A stretch of DNA of 64,000 nt from JAFGJQ01 sp964495075. GTDB taxonomy: Bacteria > Planctomycetota > Phycisphaerae > UBA1845. The DNA is taken from assembly GCA_964495075.1 (NCBI GenBank), contig CAZBUJ010000013.1:21497-85496 (forward strand), written 5' to 3'. Made by a program: the position numbers and the translations under genes. Shown piece after piece: positions 35,892-46,470 of the stretch. Each line of letters begins with the position of its first letter. Within the stretch, counting starts at the first letter, position 1. The notes below the pieces were generated by a model. That model was given only the letters and a program-made list of their open reading frames with translations. It was not told where the DNA came from and did not search any database.

Positions 35892-36745
35892 TGGAACGGC
35901 TCCAGAATACCGCGGGGCGCTGCATGCAGCGGAACCGAAATCACGTTGCCGTCTTCGTCGCTTCCGTAGCCCAGTGACCCCACAACCGAGGCGGCAAAAA
36001 ACTCCACGTTGAGAAAGCGGGCCTCGCAGATGTTCCACAAGCGATTGAGGTTCGTCTTGGCGAACCGGTGCGGATTATCGAAGCTTTCCGGGCAGTAGTC
36101 CGCCTTGCAGAGTACCACCGCCACCGGCACGTCGATCTTGTCGCCGCGCTGGACGGCGAACATGTCATCCACGTAGCTCATGAGCTTGAGACCGAAGAAA
36201 TCCGGCTGGGGCGACCCGGTGCTGGCCACGGCGGCGTCGACCAGCACGATGCACCCCTCGCTCTTCGCCAACAGGCTGTGGATGACTTCGAATGACTTGG
36301 GCGAGTCCACCTCCGCCGCCAACGCCTCGCCGGCCATATCGGGCATGACGAGGTCGAACCAGCGTGTGCCATGGTGCCGTTGAACCACCTGGTAGTAGGC
36401 CCAGTTCCAGAGGTCCACTTCGCTCGGAGTCTTGGGCGGAAACGCCCGCATGGACAAGTGGTTGATGACCGACTGCTGGAGGTTAACCGAGTACGCCCCT
36501 TTGGGAATCGCCTCGAAGTCGCCGGCCCGCTTGGACAGCATATCAAGGAGGAAGCCGAGGTAGACCGTCTTCCCGACGTTGGTGTCGCCGATCAATGTGA
36601 TGATGCACGGTTCGCGATCCTGCTGGACGGCCTCCTGGATCAGGGCCATCGGCGCCGAGCACTCACGGCACAGAACGGCCTCCGGATCGTTCTTCGCCTC
36701 ACAGATCAGGCAATAATCGATTCGTTGTGCGAGCGTGGACGTCAT
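35870..36745 (-). CDS. Zinc-ribbon P-loop GTPase (double-GTPase/DO-GTPase-like)
   Basis: 291 residues. Residues 12-29 hold CLICEAKN and CRECSAP, a zinc ribbon. A GTPase domain follows: P-loop GDTNVGKT (53-60), Walker B/switch II PDMAGE (D136) and specificity motif CKAD (213-216), a variant of NKxD. The order and the TVYLGFLLDMLSKR helix after the P-loop resemble GTPases of the double-GTPase type. Only one catalytic core is visible here. It probably switches partners encoded by the overlapping gene and the SUMF1-like gene 52 bp upstream. GTP rather than ATP preference is inferred from CKAD. Confidence 0.85.
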   Translation of the reverse strand: MTSTLAQRIDYCLICEAKNDPEAVLCRECSAPMALIQEAVQQDREPCIITLIGDTNVGKTVYLGFLLDMLSKRAGDFEAIPKGAYSVNLQQSVINHLSMRAFPPKTPSEVDLWNWAYYQVVQRHHGTRWFDLVMPDMAGEALAAEVDSPKSFEVIHSLLAKSEGCIVLVDAAVASTGSPQPDFFGLKLMSYVDDMFAVQRGDKIDVPVAVVLCKADYCPESFDNPHRFAKTNLNRLWNICEARFLNVEFFAASVVGSLGYGSDEDGNVISVPLHAAPRGILEPFQWLLSRL

Positions 36746-36797
36746 GCGTTACTTCACTTCCTGACCCTCGTCACATGCCCACCCTGACCGCGGCCAC

Positions 36798-37826
36798 TCA
36801 ACCGCGCAGCCACGTGGCGTCTTTCAGATCCATGGCACAACGGAAGCCGACGTTGTGGGACCGGGCCAGCGCGATGAGCCCGCTGCGAAACGTGCTCGCC
36901 GCCTGGCTGTCGAAGTACGTGTCAAAGGCCCCGCCGCGCATTCCCTTCATCGGCATTTCGCCCAGCACCGGGCGCCCGTCGATGTCGGTGATGTCGAAGT
37001 CCGAGGAGTTCCACTCCCAGACGTTCCCGACGAGTTGCAGAACGTTGTTCGGCGCCGCCCCGTTCGGATAGGTGTCCACGGGCACCGTTTCGCCGATCCC
37101 GGAGATCCAGAGATTGCAGCGGTCGCGGTCCATCGCATCGCCCCACGGGAACCGGCGATACACATCCGCCGAACTGCGGATGTGCCAGCTCGACGCCATC
37201 TGCCATTCCGACTCGGACGGCAACCGCAAACCGATCCACAGGGCGTACGCCCGCGCCTCGAACCAGCTGATCCCGACTACGGGATGGTTGGCGAGGCGCC
37301 GGTGATGGCGGCCCTGGCGCCAGAACCGCGGGCTGCTCGTGCCCGTCTGATCATGCATTTCGATCAGGTGCGGCCAGATGTCCTTGGGCCATAGTTCCAA
37401 CTCGTCGTACCCGCCCGCGTCGACGAATCGCTGGAACTCCGCGTTGGTGACCGCGGTGGTGGCCAGCAGAAACGCCGGGACGTTGACGTCCTCTTCCGGC
37501 GAGCCGGGCTCGTCGGCCAGCGTGGTGGGCAACGTGACCGTCCCGTCGGGCACGATGGCCAGTCGCTCTTCCAGCACGTTGGCGGCGGCGGCGACGATAG
37601 CGTCACCCCCCTCGTGTTTGCGCCATTTGTCCTGCTGGTGCAGGATTTGCGCGAAGCGACCCTGTTGCCAGAGCCGCTTGAGCGGATCGGCTTCCTGTCG
37701 TTCCGGCGGCGCCGGGTCATACGCTTCGGGGGCCGGCACGCCGGGCGGCGGCTGAACCGACTCGCCCGCCCCGCCCCGGCGGGACTTCAGGCGGCGTCGA
37801 GCATTGGAGAAGATGTTCAACGGCAT
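36798..37826 (-). CDS. SUMF1/FGE-fold protein, probably non-catalytic
   Basis: 342 residues. The first 120 residues are a Pro/Arg-rich linker and helical segment (RLWQQGRFAQILHQQDKWRK). The FGE-sulfatase fold begins near 110: AVTNAEFQRFVDAGGYDEL, HPVVGISWFEARAYALWIGL, LPSESEWQMASSW, FPWGDAM, LVGNVWEWNSSDF and RGGAFDTYFDS. The end reads FRSGLIALARSHNVGFRCA, lacking the paired catalytic cysteines of true formylglycine-generating enzymes. A ligand- or protein-binding role, as in many bacterial FGE-fold modules beside signalling NTPases, is more likely. Second in the minus-strand operon. Confidence 0.85.
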   Translation of the reverse strand: MPLNIFSNARRRLKSRRGGAGESVQPPPGVPAPEAYDPAPPERQEADPLKRLWQQGRFAQILHQQDKWRKHEGGDAIVAAAANVLEERLAIVPDGTVTLPTTLADEPGSPEEDVNVPAFLLATTAVTNAEFQRFVDAGGYDELELWPKDIWPHLIEMHDQTGTSSPRFWRQGRHHRRLANHPVVGISWFEARAYALWIGLRLPSESEWQMASSWHIRSSADVYRRFPWGDAMDRDRCNLWISGIGETVPVDTYPNGAAPNNVLQLVGNVWEWNSSDFDITDIDGRPVLGEMPMKGMRGGAFDTYFDSQAASTFRSGLIALARSHNVGFRCAMDLKDATWLRG

Positions 37827-37877
37827 CGTCGGCCCGTCCAGGTTCCAGTTATGCGTGCACGGCCACCGCCGCGATCA

Positions 37878-38780
37878 CTACATCCCGCCGATGGCACGGC
37901 GTTTGGCGTCCCTGCGCAGCTTTCGAAAACGATCGACCAGTCCGCTGGCCGGTTGCTTCGGTTGGGGCTCCGCGACCGGCGGCTCCTCTTCGCGCGGGGC
38001 CGGCGGCGGCGGTACTTCCGGGACGGTCACCTCGACCGGGGGCGGCGGTTCGGGGACGGGCACCCCAAGCCGTTGCGACAGCTCCGCCCGCTGGGCGGCG
38101 ATCTCCTGCCGCTCCCGCTCGAGTTGCGTTTGCAGGGTCGCGATGCCGTCCCGGGCCTCGTCCAGGTTCACCCGCTGGGCCGCCAGTTGGGACTCCGCGT
38201 TGGCCAGCTCCCGTTCGCGGGAATCGAACTCGGCGTTGCGGGCTTCCAGCTCGCCCACGGCGGTGGTCAGTTCCTGCTCCAGCACGGCCAGTTGCCGCGC
38301 TTTGTCGTCCACCTCGTTGCGGATGCGTTCGAGGGACTCCCGGTCCCCGATTTCCGCCTGGAGCGCGGCGAGTTCCTCGCGTTCGTGCTTCAATTCGTCC
38401 TTCTCGACGCGTAGTGCGTCGGCGGCCTTCTCAACCTCGGCCTGCCGGCTTTCCAGTTCCGCCTTCAACGCCTCGAGCTCGTGGGACCGCCGGTCGTGCT
38501 CCTCTTGCCGGCGCTGCAGTTCCGCCTGGAGGCTCCCCACCTTGTCCGCCTCTTCCGCCCGCTGCCGCATCAGTTGATCACGTTCCTCGGCCATCTGCTG
38601 CTGTTGTTTCTCGAGGGCGTCGCATCGCTCATTGATCGTCCGTTCGTGTTCCGCCGTGGCGGCCGCGCGATTGGCCGCACACTCTCGCACGGTGTGAAGG
38701 GCCGCGGTGACGTCGGCGGCCGCGCTCCGCAAGCGCTGCACGTGCGGAGTCGGGATGGGTTTCTTCTCGGCGTCGCTCAT
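37878..38780 (-). CDS. Coiled-coil protein
   Basis: 300 residues from ATG 38780. Residues about 15-230 are one long coiled coil rich in Glu, Gln, Arg and Ala (EERDQLMRQRAEEADKVGSL and so on). A Pro/Glu/Val linker (PVPEPPPPVEVTVPEVPPPP) precedes a basic tail (RFRKLRRDAKRRAIGGM). No membrane segment. It probably forms an extended dimer or scaffold. First gene of the operon leading to the SUMF1-like, GTPase and GAP1-like genes (gaps of 51 and 52 bp). It resembles in layout the large coiled-coil protein across the divergent region. Confidence 0.82.
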   Translation of the reverse strand: MSDAEKKPIPTPHVQRLRSAAADVTAALHTVRECAANRAAATAEHERTINERCDALEKQQQQMAEERDQLMRQRAEEADKVGSLQAELQRRQEEHDRRSHELEALKAELESRQAEVEKAADALRVEKDELKHEREELAALQAEIGDRESLERIRNEVDDKARQLAVLEQELTTAVGELEARNAEFDSRERELANAESQLAAQRVNLDEARDGIATLQTQLERERQEIAAQRAELSQRLGVPVPEPPPPVEVTVPEVPPPPAPREEEPPVAEPQPKQPASGLVDRFRKLRRDAKRRAIGGM

Positions 38781-39255
38781 GTCCGTGGCTTCGTCCGCCT
38801 TCTCTCGGCGCGAGTGCGGGCCGGAGGGGCGCGCACATACGCACCGTACAATAAAAATTCGGAGGATAACCGGCCGGACTTTTGCTCCGGTATTGACCGG
38901 GCGTGCCGGTCGGATCGGACCACGGACCCGTCGATGCCGGCCGGCGGGCGACGCGGCATGCAATCCCCGCCACGTCGGGGGGGCAAGGCCGGCTCCGACG
39001 CGAGCCTCACCGGGATTATCGGAAGGTCCGGAAACGGGGCGGCTCCCCGACTTTTTCGCGTTTTCGCCGGACTGAATCGTATGCTTGTCCTGCGTGGACG
39101 CCTCGCACAGACCGTCTGTCGGGGCGCCCAGGCGTGATTGGCGCGGGGTGCCTCACTCCGCGCCGGCTCGGTCGCGTGTCGGCACCGGCCGATGACAGAC
39201 GCGGAGGGCGAACACGGGGGACGGTCCGGCTCGCGTCGTGTCGGACCGTGATGCG
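38781..39255. other. Divergent intergenic region between two coiled-coil genes
   Basis: 475 bp without a convincing gene. TACAAT (38847-38852) lies in an AT-rich pocket followed by GGAGG but no start codon. A second AT-richer stretch lies near 39050-39090. Promoters for both directions are expected here; I cannot assign the boxes. Confidence 0.35.
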
Positions 39256-42200
39256 ATGGCTCAGTCCCGAACCAAGAAACAACCTCGTGCCGGGGATCGC
39301 GAGGAGTCCGCGCCCGCATCGAACGACGTTGACGCGGCCCTGGCCAACGCCCTGGAAGCCCTCGCCAGCCAGGTCCAGACTTTCGAGCGCGAGGCGGAGA
39401 CCCTCTGTACCCAGTTCGCCGACCAGACCACCGCCCTCGCGGACCGTGACCGGGAGCTGGCGGCACTGCGGGAGCAGCTTGGCACCCGCGTCGAATCCAT
39501 CGATCGGGACAAGGCGGCGATGGAAGAGCAGCGCCGCGCGATCGAAGGACAACTCGCCCGGCTGCACGAACGCGAGGCCCAGCTTGAGGAAACCCGGGCC
39601 AAGCTCGAAGCCAACGAACAGCAGTTGCAGCAGCGGGTGGCCCACGCCGACCACCGGCAGACGGAGCTGGCCGCCGCGTGCGTGACGCTCGAGCAGCGGG
39701 AAGCCACGCTGGCCCAACAGGAAGCGGAATTGACGGCCCGTCGCCAGGCGGCCGAGGAGGCGATCCGCGGCCAGCGCGAGCAACTGCGGAAGGATCGCGA
39801 ACAGCTCAACGCGGAACTCCGCGAATACGAGAGTCGTCGTAGCGAGTTGGACGTGGCGTGGGAAGAGGCGCGGGGACGCCAGTCGGAACTGGACGAAGCG
39901 GCCGCCGCGTTGAGCGAAGCGGAGGATGCCGTCAAGCAGCGGCTCGAAGCGACTCGCGAGCGGGAGGCGGAGTTGGGGCGGCGTCAGCGGGACGTCGAGG
40001 CGAAAGACCGCGGTCTGGACGCGGAGCGCGTCAAGTGCGCGGAGCTGGCCGAAGAGTACAAGGCCCACAACGCGGAGCTGGCCGCCCGCAATGAGCAGCT
40101 CGAAGCGCGGCACCAGGATCTCGAGGACCAGCGCCGTCAACTCGCCGAGCAGGGAAATGAACTCCGCAGCCTGCGGGAGTCGCTGGAAGAGAAGCGGGCC
40201 CAGATCGAATCCGACCGGTCGGCCGTCGAACTCGAACGGCAGAAGCAAGGTGCCGGTTTCGCGCGGCAGTACGAGGAACTGGACGCCGCCCGGGCCGACG
40301 TGGCCCGGACTCGCCACGAAGTACAGCAGCAACTGGCCGAGGTCCAGGAACGCGAAACGGATCTCGCCGCCCGCGAGCGTGCCCTCATCGTCGGCCTGGA
40401 GGAAATGCAGACGGCCGAACAGCGCCTCACCACGCGTGAGGAGAAGCTGTCGGAGCGGGCCAGGCAGATCGAGCAACGCGAAGCCGACCTCGCCGACCGC
40501 GTGCGCGAGTGCGAGGAGCGCGAGGACCGGCTGACGGATGAAGAGGACCGCCTCAAGGAGCGGGAGCAAGGCCTCAACGCGTCCGAACGAAAGCTGTCCG
40601 ATGCCGGCAAGTCACTCGAGGCGGAGTGGGCGAGTTCGCAGCAGAAGCTCGAGGCGCGGGCCCAGGAACTCGAGGCGTTGAGGACGGAACTAACCGAGGA
40701 GCGTGCCGCCACCAAGCGCCGGATGGAAGAAGCGACGGCCAAGGAGGCCGAGTGGGCGGAGCGGCAGCGGCAGTTCGAGGCGGCGGAGACCCGGCTGGCC
40801 GAGAGCCGCCAGCAGATCGAACAGCTCGAGCGGGCACTCGCCGCCCGGGGCGAGGAGCTGACCCTGCGCGAAGGCAAAGCCGCGGAGCAGGCGACGGAGC
40901 TGGCCAACCTGCGCGAAAAGCTGCGCGTCCGCGAGAAGGAGATCGCCAGCGACCGCGCCGCGCTCGACGCCGCCCGCAAGAAGCAGGGCGCCGGGTTCAG
41001 CAAGCAGTACGAAGAGGTGGAAGCNNNNNNNNNNTGGGCTCTGAGTTTTGTATAAGATAAAGGTACGAAGAGGTGGAAGCCCGCCGCGCCCAACTCGAAC
41101 AGGAACGCGACGCCCTCCAGGTTCAACTGAACGAGACCAACGCACGGGCCCAGGAATTCGAGAAACAGTCGCTGGCGCTGGCCCAGCGGGAGAAGAAACT
41201 CGAGACCATCGCCAAGCAGGCGGAGGCACGGGCCCAGGAAGCGGCGACGCAATCCGAACGGGCCCAGCAGCTCCAGCAGGAAGCGGACACGCGACTGGAG
41301 CAGATCACGCGAACGGAACAGGAAGTCAACAAGCGGGCCAAGGAGCTGGAACGCCTGCGAACCGAGCTGGACAAAGAGAAGAAGCAAGCCGCGGCGGCCA
41401 GCGAGGCACTTCGTCGAGAACGGGAACAGACCGCCAGCGAAGCAACGAAACAGAAGAACGCCATAGCGGCGGAGCACGCGCAAGCGCAGCAGGCGCGGCA
41501 CGACGCCGAGCAGCTCCTCGCCAACGCCGAGAAACGCATGGCGGGACTGCAACAACATGAGGCCGACCTGAACCAGCGGGCGGAGGACCTGCGGTCGAAA
41601 GCCCTGGGGCTCGAGCGGGCGTCACAAGACCAGGAAGGCGCGACCCAGTACACCAAGCAGCGCCTCGTGGAACTCGAGAAACGCGAGGCCGGACTGAACG
41701 CCCGGCATGAGAAAATCAAGTCCCAGGCCGCCGCGCTCGAGGCCTCCGCGCAGCAACAACAGGAGGCCGTCAGCAAAGCCCGGAAGCGCGTCCAGGAACT
41801 CGAGCGGCGCGAGGCTGAACTGAACGCGCGGAACGAGGAGATCCAGGCCAAAGCGGCCAGGCAACCGCAACAAGGCGACGGTGACGCGGCGCAGGCCGAC
41901 GCGATCAACGCCCGCGCCGCCGAGTTGGAGAAACTCGCGGAAGAGCTCGACAAGCAGCGGCGCGAGTTCACCGAATGGCAACAAGAAGCGGAACGCAGCC
42001 TGGCCGCCCAGCTTGAAGAAGCCCAGCAGGCGCTGGAGGAACGGGAACGCAAGATCGCGGAACGCGAAGCGGCGCTGGGCGGCGGTGAACTCGTCGACGC
42101 GCCACCGCCCGCCGAGGGTGCCGGCGGCCGCGATCGAGGCCGGACCGTGACCCCCGCCGGGGAACCGGACGCCTCTGACCGACCGGACCCGGTGGTGAAC

Positions 42201-42557
42201 GGTAAGAACGCCGACGCCGCGCCGACGTCCCGCAGCGCGTCGACCGTAAAGCAGGAGGCCGGGCCGACCGCGGTGGCGCCGGAATCGGAGCCACGGGACC
42301 ACGGCGCGGCGCCACCCGACGGAGTGGAACCCGACCGGGCGGAACCCCAACACGCAGACGAACCCGACGCGGACCGGCCGGCCCGGGCGGAGATGCCGAT
42401 GCCGGAGGGCCTCGACGAGGAGACGCGGGCGAAGCTGAAGACGCTGCGCCGGCTGTCGCCGGGCAGGTCCGACGCCGAGTTGCTGTCCCAGATCCAGGGC
42501 GAGCCGCCGTCCGATAAGGCCAGGCTGAAGCGGAGTTGGTGGGGCCGAAAGAAGTAG
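39256..42557 (+). CDS. Large coiled-coil protein, reading frame broken only by a scaffold gap
   Basis: ATG 39256 (a GTG at 39238 is also possible). The frame is open to the N run at 41025. After it a 28-nt AT-rich stub contains a stop, then the frame resumes. The 18 nt before the gap (41007-41024) are repeated at 41063-41080. Removing 41025-41080 gives exactly 1082 codons (1081 residues) with no frame change. Nearly all is coiled coil. An internal duplication is visible around KQGAGF[A/S][R/K]QYEE (near 40245 and 40983). The C-terminus changes to an Asp/Pro-rich linker, then LDEETRAKLKTLRRLSP and a basic KRSWWGRKK tail. Likely a long scaffold or cytoskeletal-like rod. Confidence 0.85.
41007..41080. 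other. Scaffold gap with duplicated contig end (assembly artefact)
   Basis: Ten N (41025-41034) and a 28-nt low-GC stub (41035-41062, about 36% GC) are flanked by identical 18-mers at 41007-41024 and 41063-41080. The two contigs most probably overlap by these 18 nt and the stub is erroneous contig-end sequence. Confidence 0.85.
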
Positions 42558-42712
42558 CGGCCACCGGCGCCCTGGTGCGCGCGGCATGAGACCGCCCGGC
42601 GTGCCGGCCGATGATGGGAACCGCCTTGGGGCGGAAAAACACCCCAATCCACGAGTGAGGCCGGTCGATAACCCCAGTAATCGCGCGCCGCGAGACTCCA
42701 CGCGCAGGAACC

Positions 42713-44158
42713 ATGAGAAAAAGACCCTCCAGTCGACTGACGCAGTGGAACCAACGGCAGGCCGATCCGGAGCCACGGCGATTCCGGGTCGGGCGGCTTC
42801 TGTTGATCGTGATCGCGCTGGCCGCCATCGCCGGCGGGGGCTTCTTCTACATTCGACCGAAACTGGCGACCGCGGGATCGAACCCGGGCGCCGGGCTGAT
42901 CCGGCAGGGTGACCGACTGCTGCGGTCGGCGAATCCGGCGGAGGCGATGGGGTACTACCAGAAGGCCTTCGCCCTGAAGCCCGACGACCCCGACCTGAAG
43001 AGCAAGTTCGCGGACGCCCAGGCGGCCGGCGGCGACATGCCGGGCGCACTGGAGACCTACGACGAGGCAGTCGCCCTCGATCCCGAAAACGCGGCGGTGC
43101 GGATCAAGCGGGCCGACGCGCTGGTCGCTGCCGGCCGCGTGATGGATGCGATCTCGGACTACGATCGCGTACTTGCCGTCAACCCGCACGATGTGGAGAC
43201 GCTCACCAAGCGTGCCCGGGCTTATCTTGACGACGGGAGAAACGACCGGGCGATCGCGGACGCGACGCAGGCGTTGGCACTCGATCCAGTCAATGCGAGC
43301 GCGCTCGCCTTGCGCGGGTACGGCCACCTCGCCCTCGGTGACGCGCGGAGTGCCCTGCGTGACCTCAGCCAGGCCATCGAGCAGGACGACAGCGATCCCG
43401 ACAAGTTCAATGCCCGCGGCCGGGCCAGGATCATGCAGGGCGATGCAGCGGGCGCGGAAGCGGATCACACGCGGGCGATTCAGCTGAATCCCGACGCGGC
43501 GGCGTATTACATCGCCCGGGCCCATGCCCGGCAGGCCCGGAAAAACCTCATTGGCTCGGTGGCGGACCTGACCCGGGCCATCGAACTCGACCCGAAGAAC
43601 AGCGAGGCGCATCTGGCTCGGGCCAACGTGCGGCGGGACCGCGGAGACCGGTTCGGCGCCGTGGCGGACTACACGCGGGCGATCCAGCTTCAGCCCGGCA
43701 CCCCGCACGCGTACTATCAGCGCGGGACGACCCGTGCGGCGTGGGGCAAGCTGTCGGCCGCGGTGGCGGATTTCAACAAGGTGATCGAAATCGAGCCGAC
43801 GAACACCGACGCGTACGCGGCTCGCGCGGACGCCAAGGAGCGTAACGGAGACTTTGGAGGGGCGATGGACGACCTGCACCAGGTGCTCCGTCTTGACCCC
43901 GACAACGCGTACGCGTTTTGCGCGCTGGGCGATATCCACCGCGAACTGGGCGACCCCATCGCCGCCATCCAGCAGTACGACCGGGCGATCGGCGCGAAGG
44001 CCGACTACGGGTATGCCTACTACAGCCGGGGACAGGCACGATGGGAGTCGGGCGAATTACCGAAGGCCATCGCCGATTTCCGCTGGGTCGTCGACCACTC
44101 CACGGACCCGACGCTGGTGAAGATGGCCACACGCTACCTCACGGCGGCCGGCCAGTAG
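42713..44158 (+). CDS. Membrane-anchored TPR protein
   Basis: 481 residues from ATG 42713, 155 bp after the coiled-coil gene and on the same strand. A basic N-terminus (MRKRPSSRLTQWNQR) precedes one membrane helix (LLLIVIALAAIAGGGFFYI, about 29-47). The rest is about twelve TPR units, each of 34 residues with A-x-x-x-Y-x-x-A-I-x-x-x-P spacing (DYTRAIQLQPGTPHAYYQRG is typical). TPRs bind proteins. With an inside-positive N-terminus the repeats should face the periplasm. Likely works with the neighbouring coiled-coil or GTPase proteins, though orientation makes a direct cytoplasmic contact doubtful. Confidence 0.85.
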   Translation: MRKRPSSRLTQWNQRQADPEPRRFRVGRLLLIVIALAAIAGGGFFYIRPKLATAGSNPGAGLIRQGDRLLRSANPAEAMGYYQKAFALKPDDPDLKSKFADAQAAGGDMPGALETYDEAVALDPENAAVRIKRADALVAAGRVMDAISDYDRVLAVNPHDVETLTKRARAYLDDGRNDRAIADATQALALDPVNASALALRGYGHLALGDARSALRDLSQAIEQDDSDPDKFNARGRARIMQGDAAGAEADHTRAIQLNPDAAAYYIARAHARQARKNLIGSVADLTRAIELDPKNSEAHLARANVRRDRGDRFGAVADYTRAIQLQPGTPHAYYQRGTTRAAWGKLSAAVADFNKVIEIEPTNTDAYAARADAKERNGDFGGAMDDLHQVLRLDPDNAYAFCALGDIHRELGDPIAAIQQYDRAIGAKADYGYAYYSRGQARWESGELPKAIADFRWVVDHSTDPTLVKMATRYLTAAGQ

Positions 44159-44254
44159 CCGTCGCCGCCGTACTGGCTCCACCCGCGGGCGCTGGCACCG
44201 TGACGGCCGGTATGCGGCTCCGGCCCCCGCCGCGTCGACGGCTGGTCGGCCCAC

Positions 44255-45031
44255 TCAACCGATGGGCAGGCGTTCCAGCACGTACTGGCCGCGTTGGCCG
44301 TGCAGTTCCGCGATGTCGCGCCCGTCATGCTGATAGGCGAGCACGTCCATGAACTCGCCAAAGCGACTCAAGCGTTGCCGCGCCAACTCGCGAACGACCT
44401 CGAACCGAAACGCGTCAGCGATCCGCGCCTCCCAGAAGTGATATTCCTTCTGGCGTTTCCACGTATCGATCGTCGCCTGGACGCCCTTGCCCTCATTCGA
44501 ACATCGTCGCACGGATTGCCAGAACGACAGGACGCCGATGTCGTCGAGGTTGGCTGCCTCCGCGAGAATCTGCGTTTCGGGAACCGTCGCGTCATGATCG
44601 TTCATGCGGCGGATGCTTAGCACCGCGGTTTCCAGGGACGGCCCTTTCAACATATGGCCGAGTCGTTCCTCGACCATCACCGCCGCCAGCTCGCGCTGCA
44701 GGTCGCTGGTCGTGCGGCCGAGGATCTCGCCGCGTGAGATCAGTCCTTCCCGATACTGAACGATCCATCCGGCATCGTGATAGAGCGCCGCCACGGTCAA
44801 AGCGACTTCATCCAGCGGATGCGCCACAACGCCGGGCAGTTTTCCAATTAAGGTGGCCGCACGGGCCACCCGCGCCGAATGCTCCCACAGGTACGCGTCC
44901 TGTAATCCGCGCCCGTCATCGATCACGAGATCAGTCTTTGCCTGCCGCCAAACAGCCTCCAGGTTGGAAACAGTTATCTCACGGTCCGGATTCATGGTAT
45001 CCACCACGGCCCCATCCGCACCGCTGCTCAT
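44255..45031 (-). CDS. HD-domain phosphohydrolase
   Basis: 258 residues from ATG 45031 (an ATG at 44995 is possible). Metal-binding residues: EHSARVARAA (H51), LYHDAGW (H85, D86), then SIRRMNDHDATVPE and ANLDDIGVLSFWQ with a conserved Asp pair. The early position of the HD motif and the ILAEAANLDDIG segment fit small HD hydrolases acting on phosphate esters or nucleotides. Substrate unknown. Convergent with the TPR gene. Confidence 0.85.
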   Translation of the reverse strand: MSSGADGAVVDTMNPDREITVSNLEAVWRQAKTDLVIDDGRGLQDAYLWEHSARVARAATLIGKLPGVVAHPLDEVALTVAALYHDAGWIVQYREGLISRGEILGRTTSDLQRELAAVMVEERLGHMLKGPSLETAVLSIRRMNDHDATVPETQILAEAANLDDIGVLSFWQSVRRCSNEGKGVQATIDTWKRQKEYHFWEARIADAFRFEVVRELARQRLSRFGEFMDVLAYQHDGRDIAELHGQRGQYVLERLPIG

Positions 45032-45354
45032 ACACCCGGGGGGAGCACACCCCCTTGTTCACACGAAGACTCAGGTAAACGCGAGACCGTCCCCCGTTTT
45101 CCGAACTGCCTCGACTTCCGATTACACGCGGCGTGACGAAGCTGTTCGTTCCCCCCTCGGCTGTCAGGCCGAACGCCCAGGTTCCAGAAAGGCGCTCCTC
45201 CCTCCTGACGTAAACGATAGCCGAAGTACGGCTCGAATGGCAAGCGTTAATTGTGAGCGGAATTTGTGGGTCTGGACAGCCGAAGGGCGACCGCGTCATC
45301 CGCGCCGCCTCGTTGGTCCAGCATCCACCGCGCGGCGGGCCCTTAACCACCGCT
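45032..45354. other. Intergenic region, 323 bp, lower GC
   Basis: It holds GGGGG-AGCACA-CCCCC (45039-45054) and two overlapping minus-strand open frames (45028-45243 and through 45407) without ribosome sites. Neither translation matches anything I know. One frame (TWAFGLTAEGGTNSFVTPR) has odd coding-like composition and could be a gene remnant, but I would not call it. Confidence 0.35.

Positions 45355-46466
<1,112 letters not shown>

Positions 46467-46470
<4 letters not shown>

Noticed and set aside
41035..41062. Small AT-rich insertion as a mobile-element end
   Set aside because: It adjoins the N run and is followed by an exact copy of the pre-gap 18-mer. A contig-end error explains it better.
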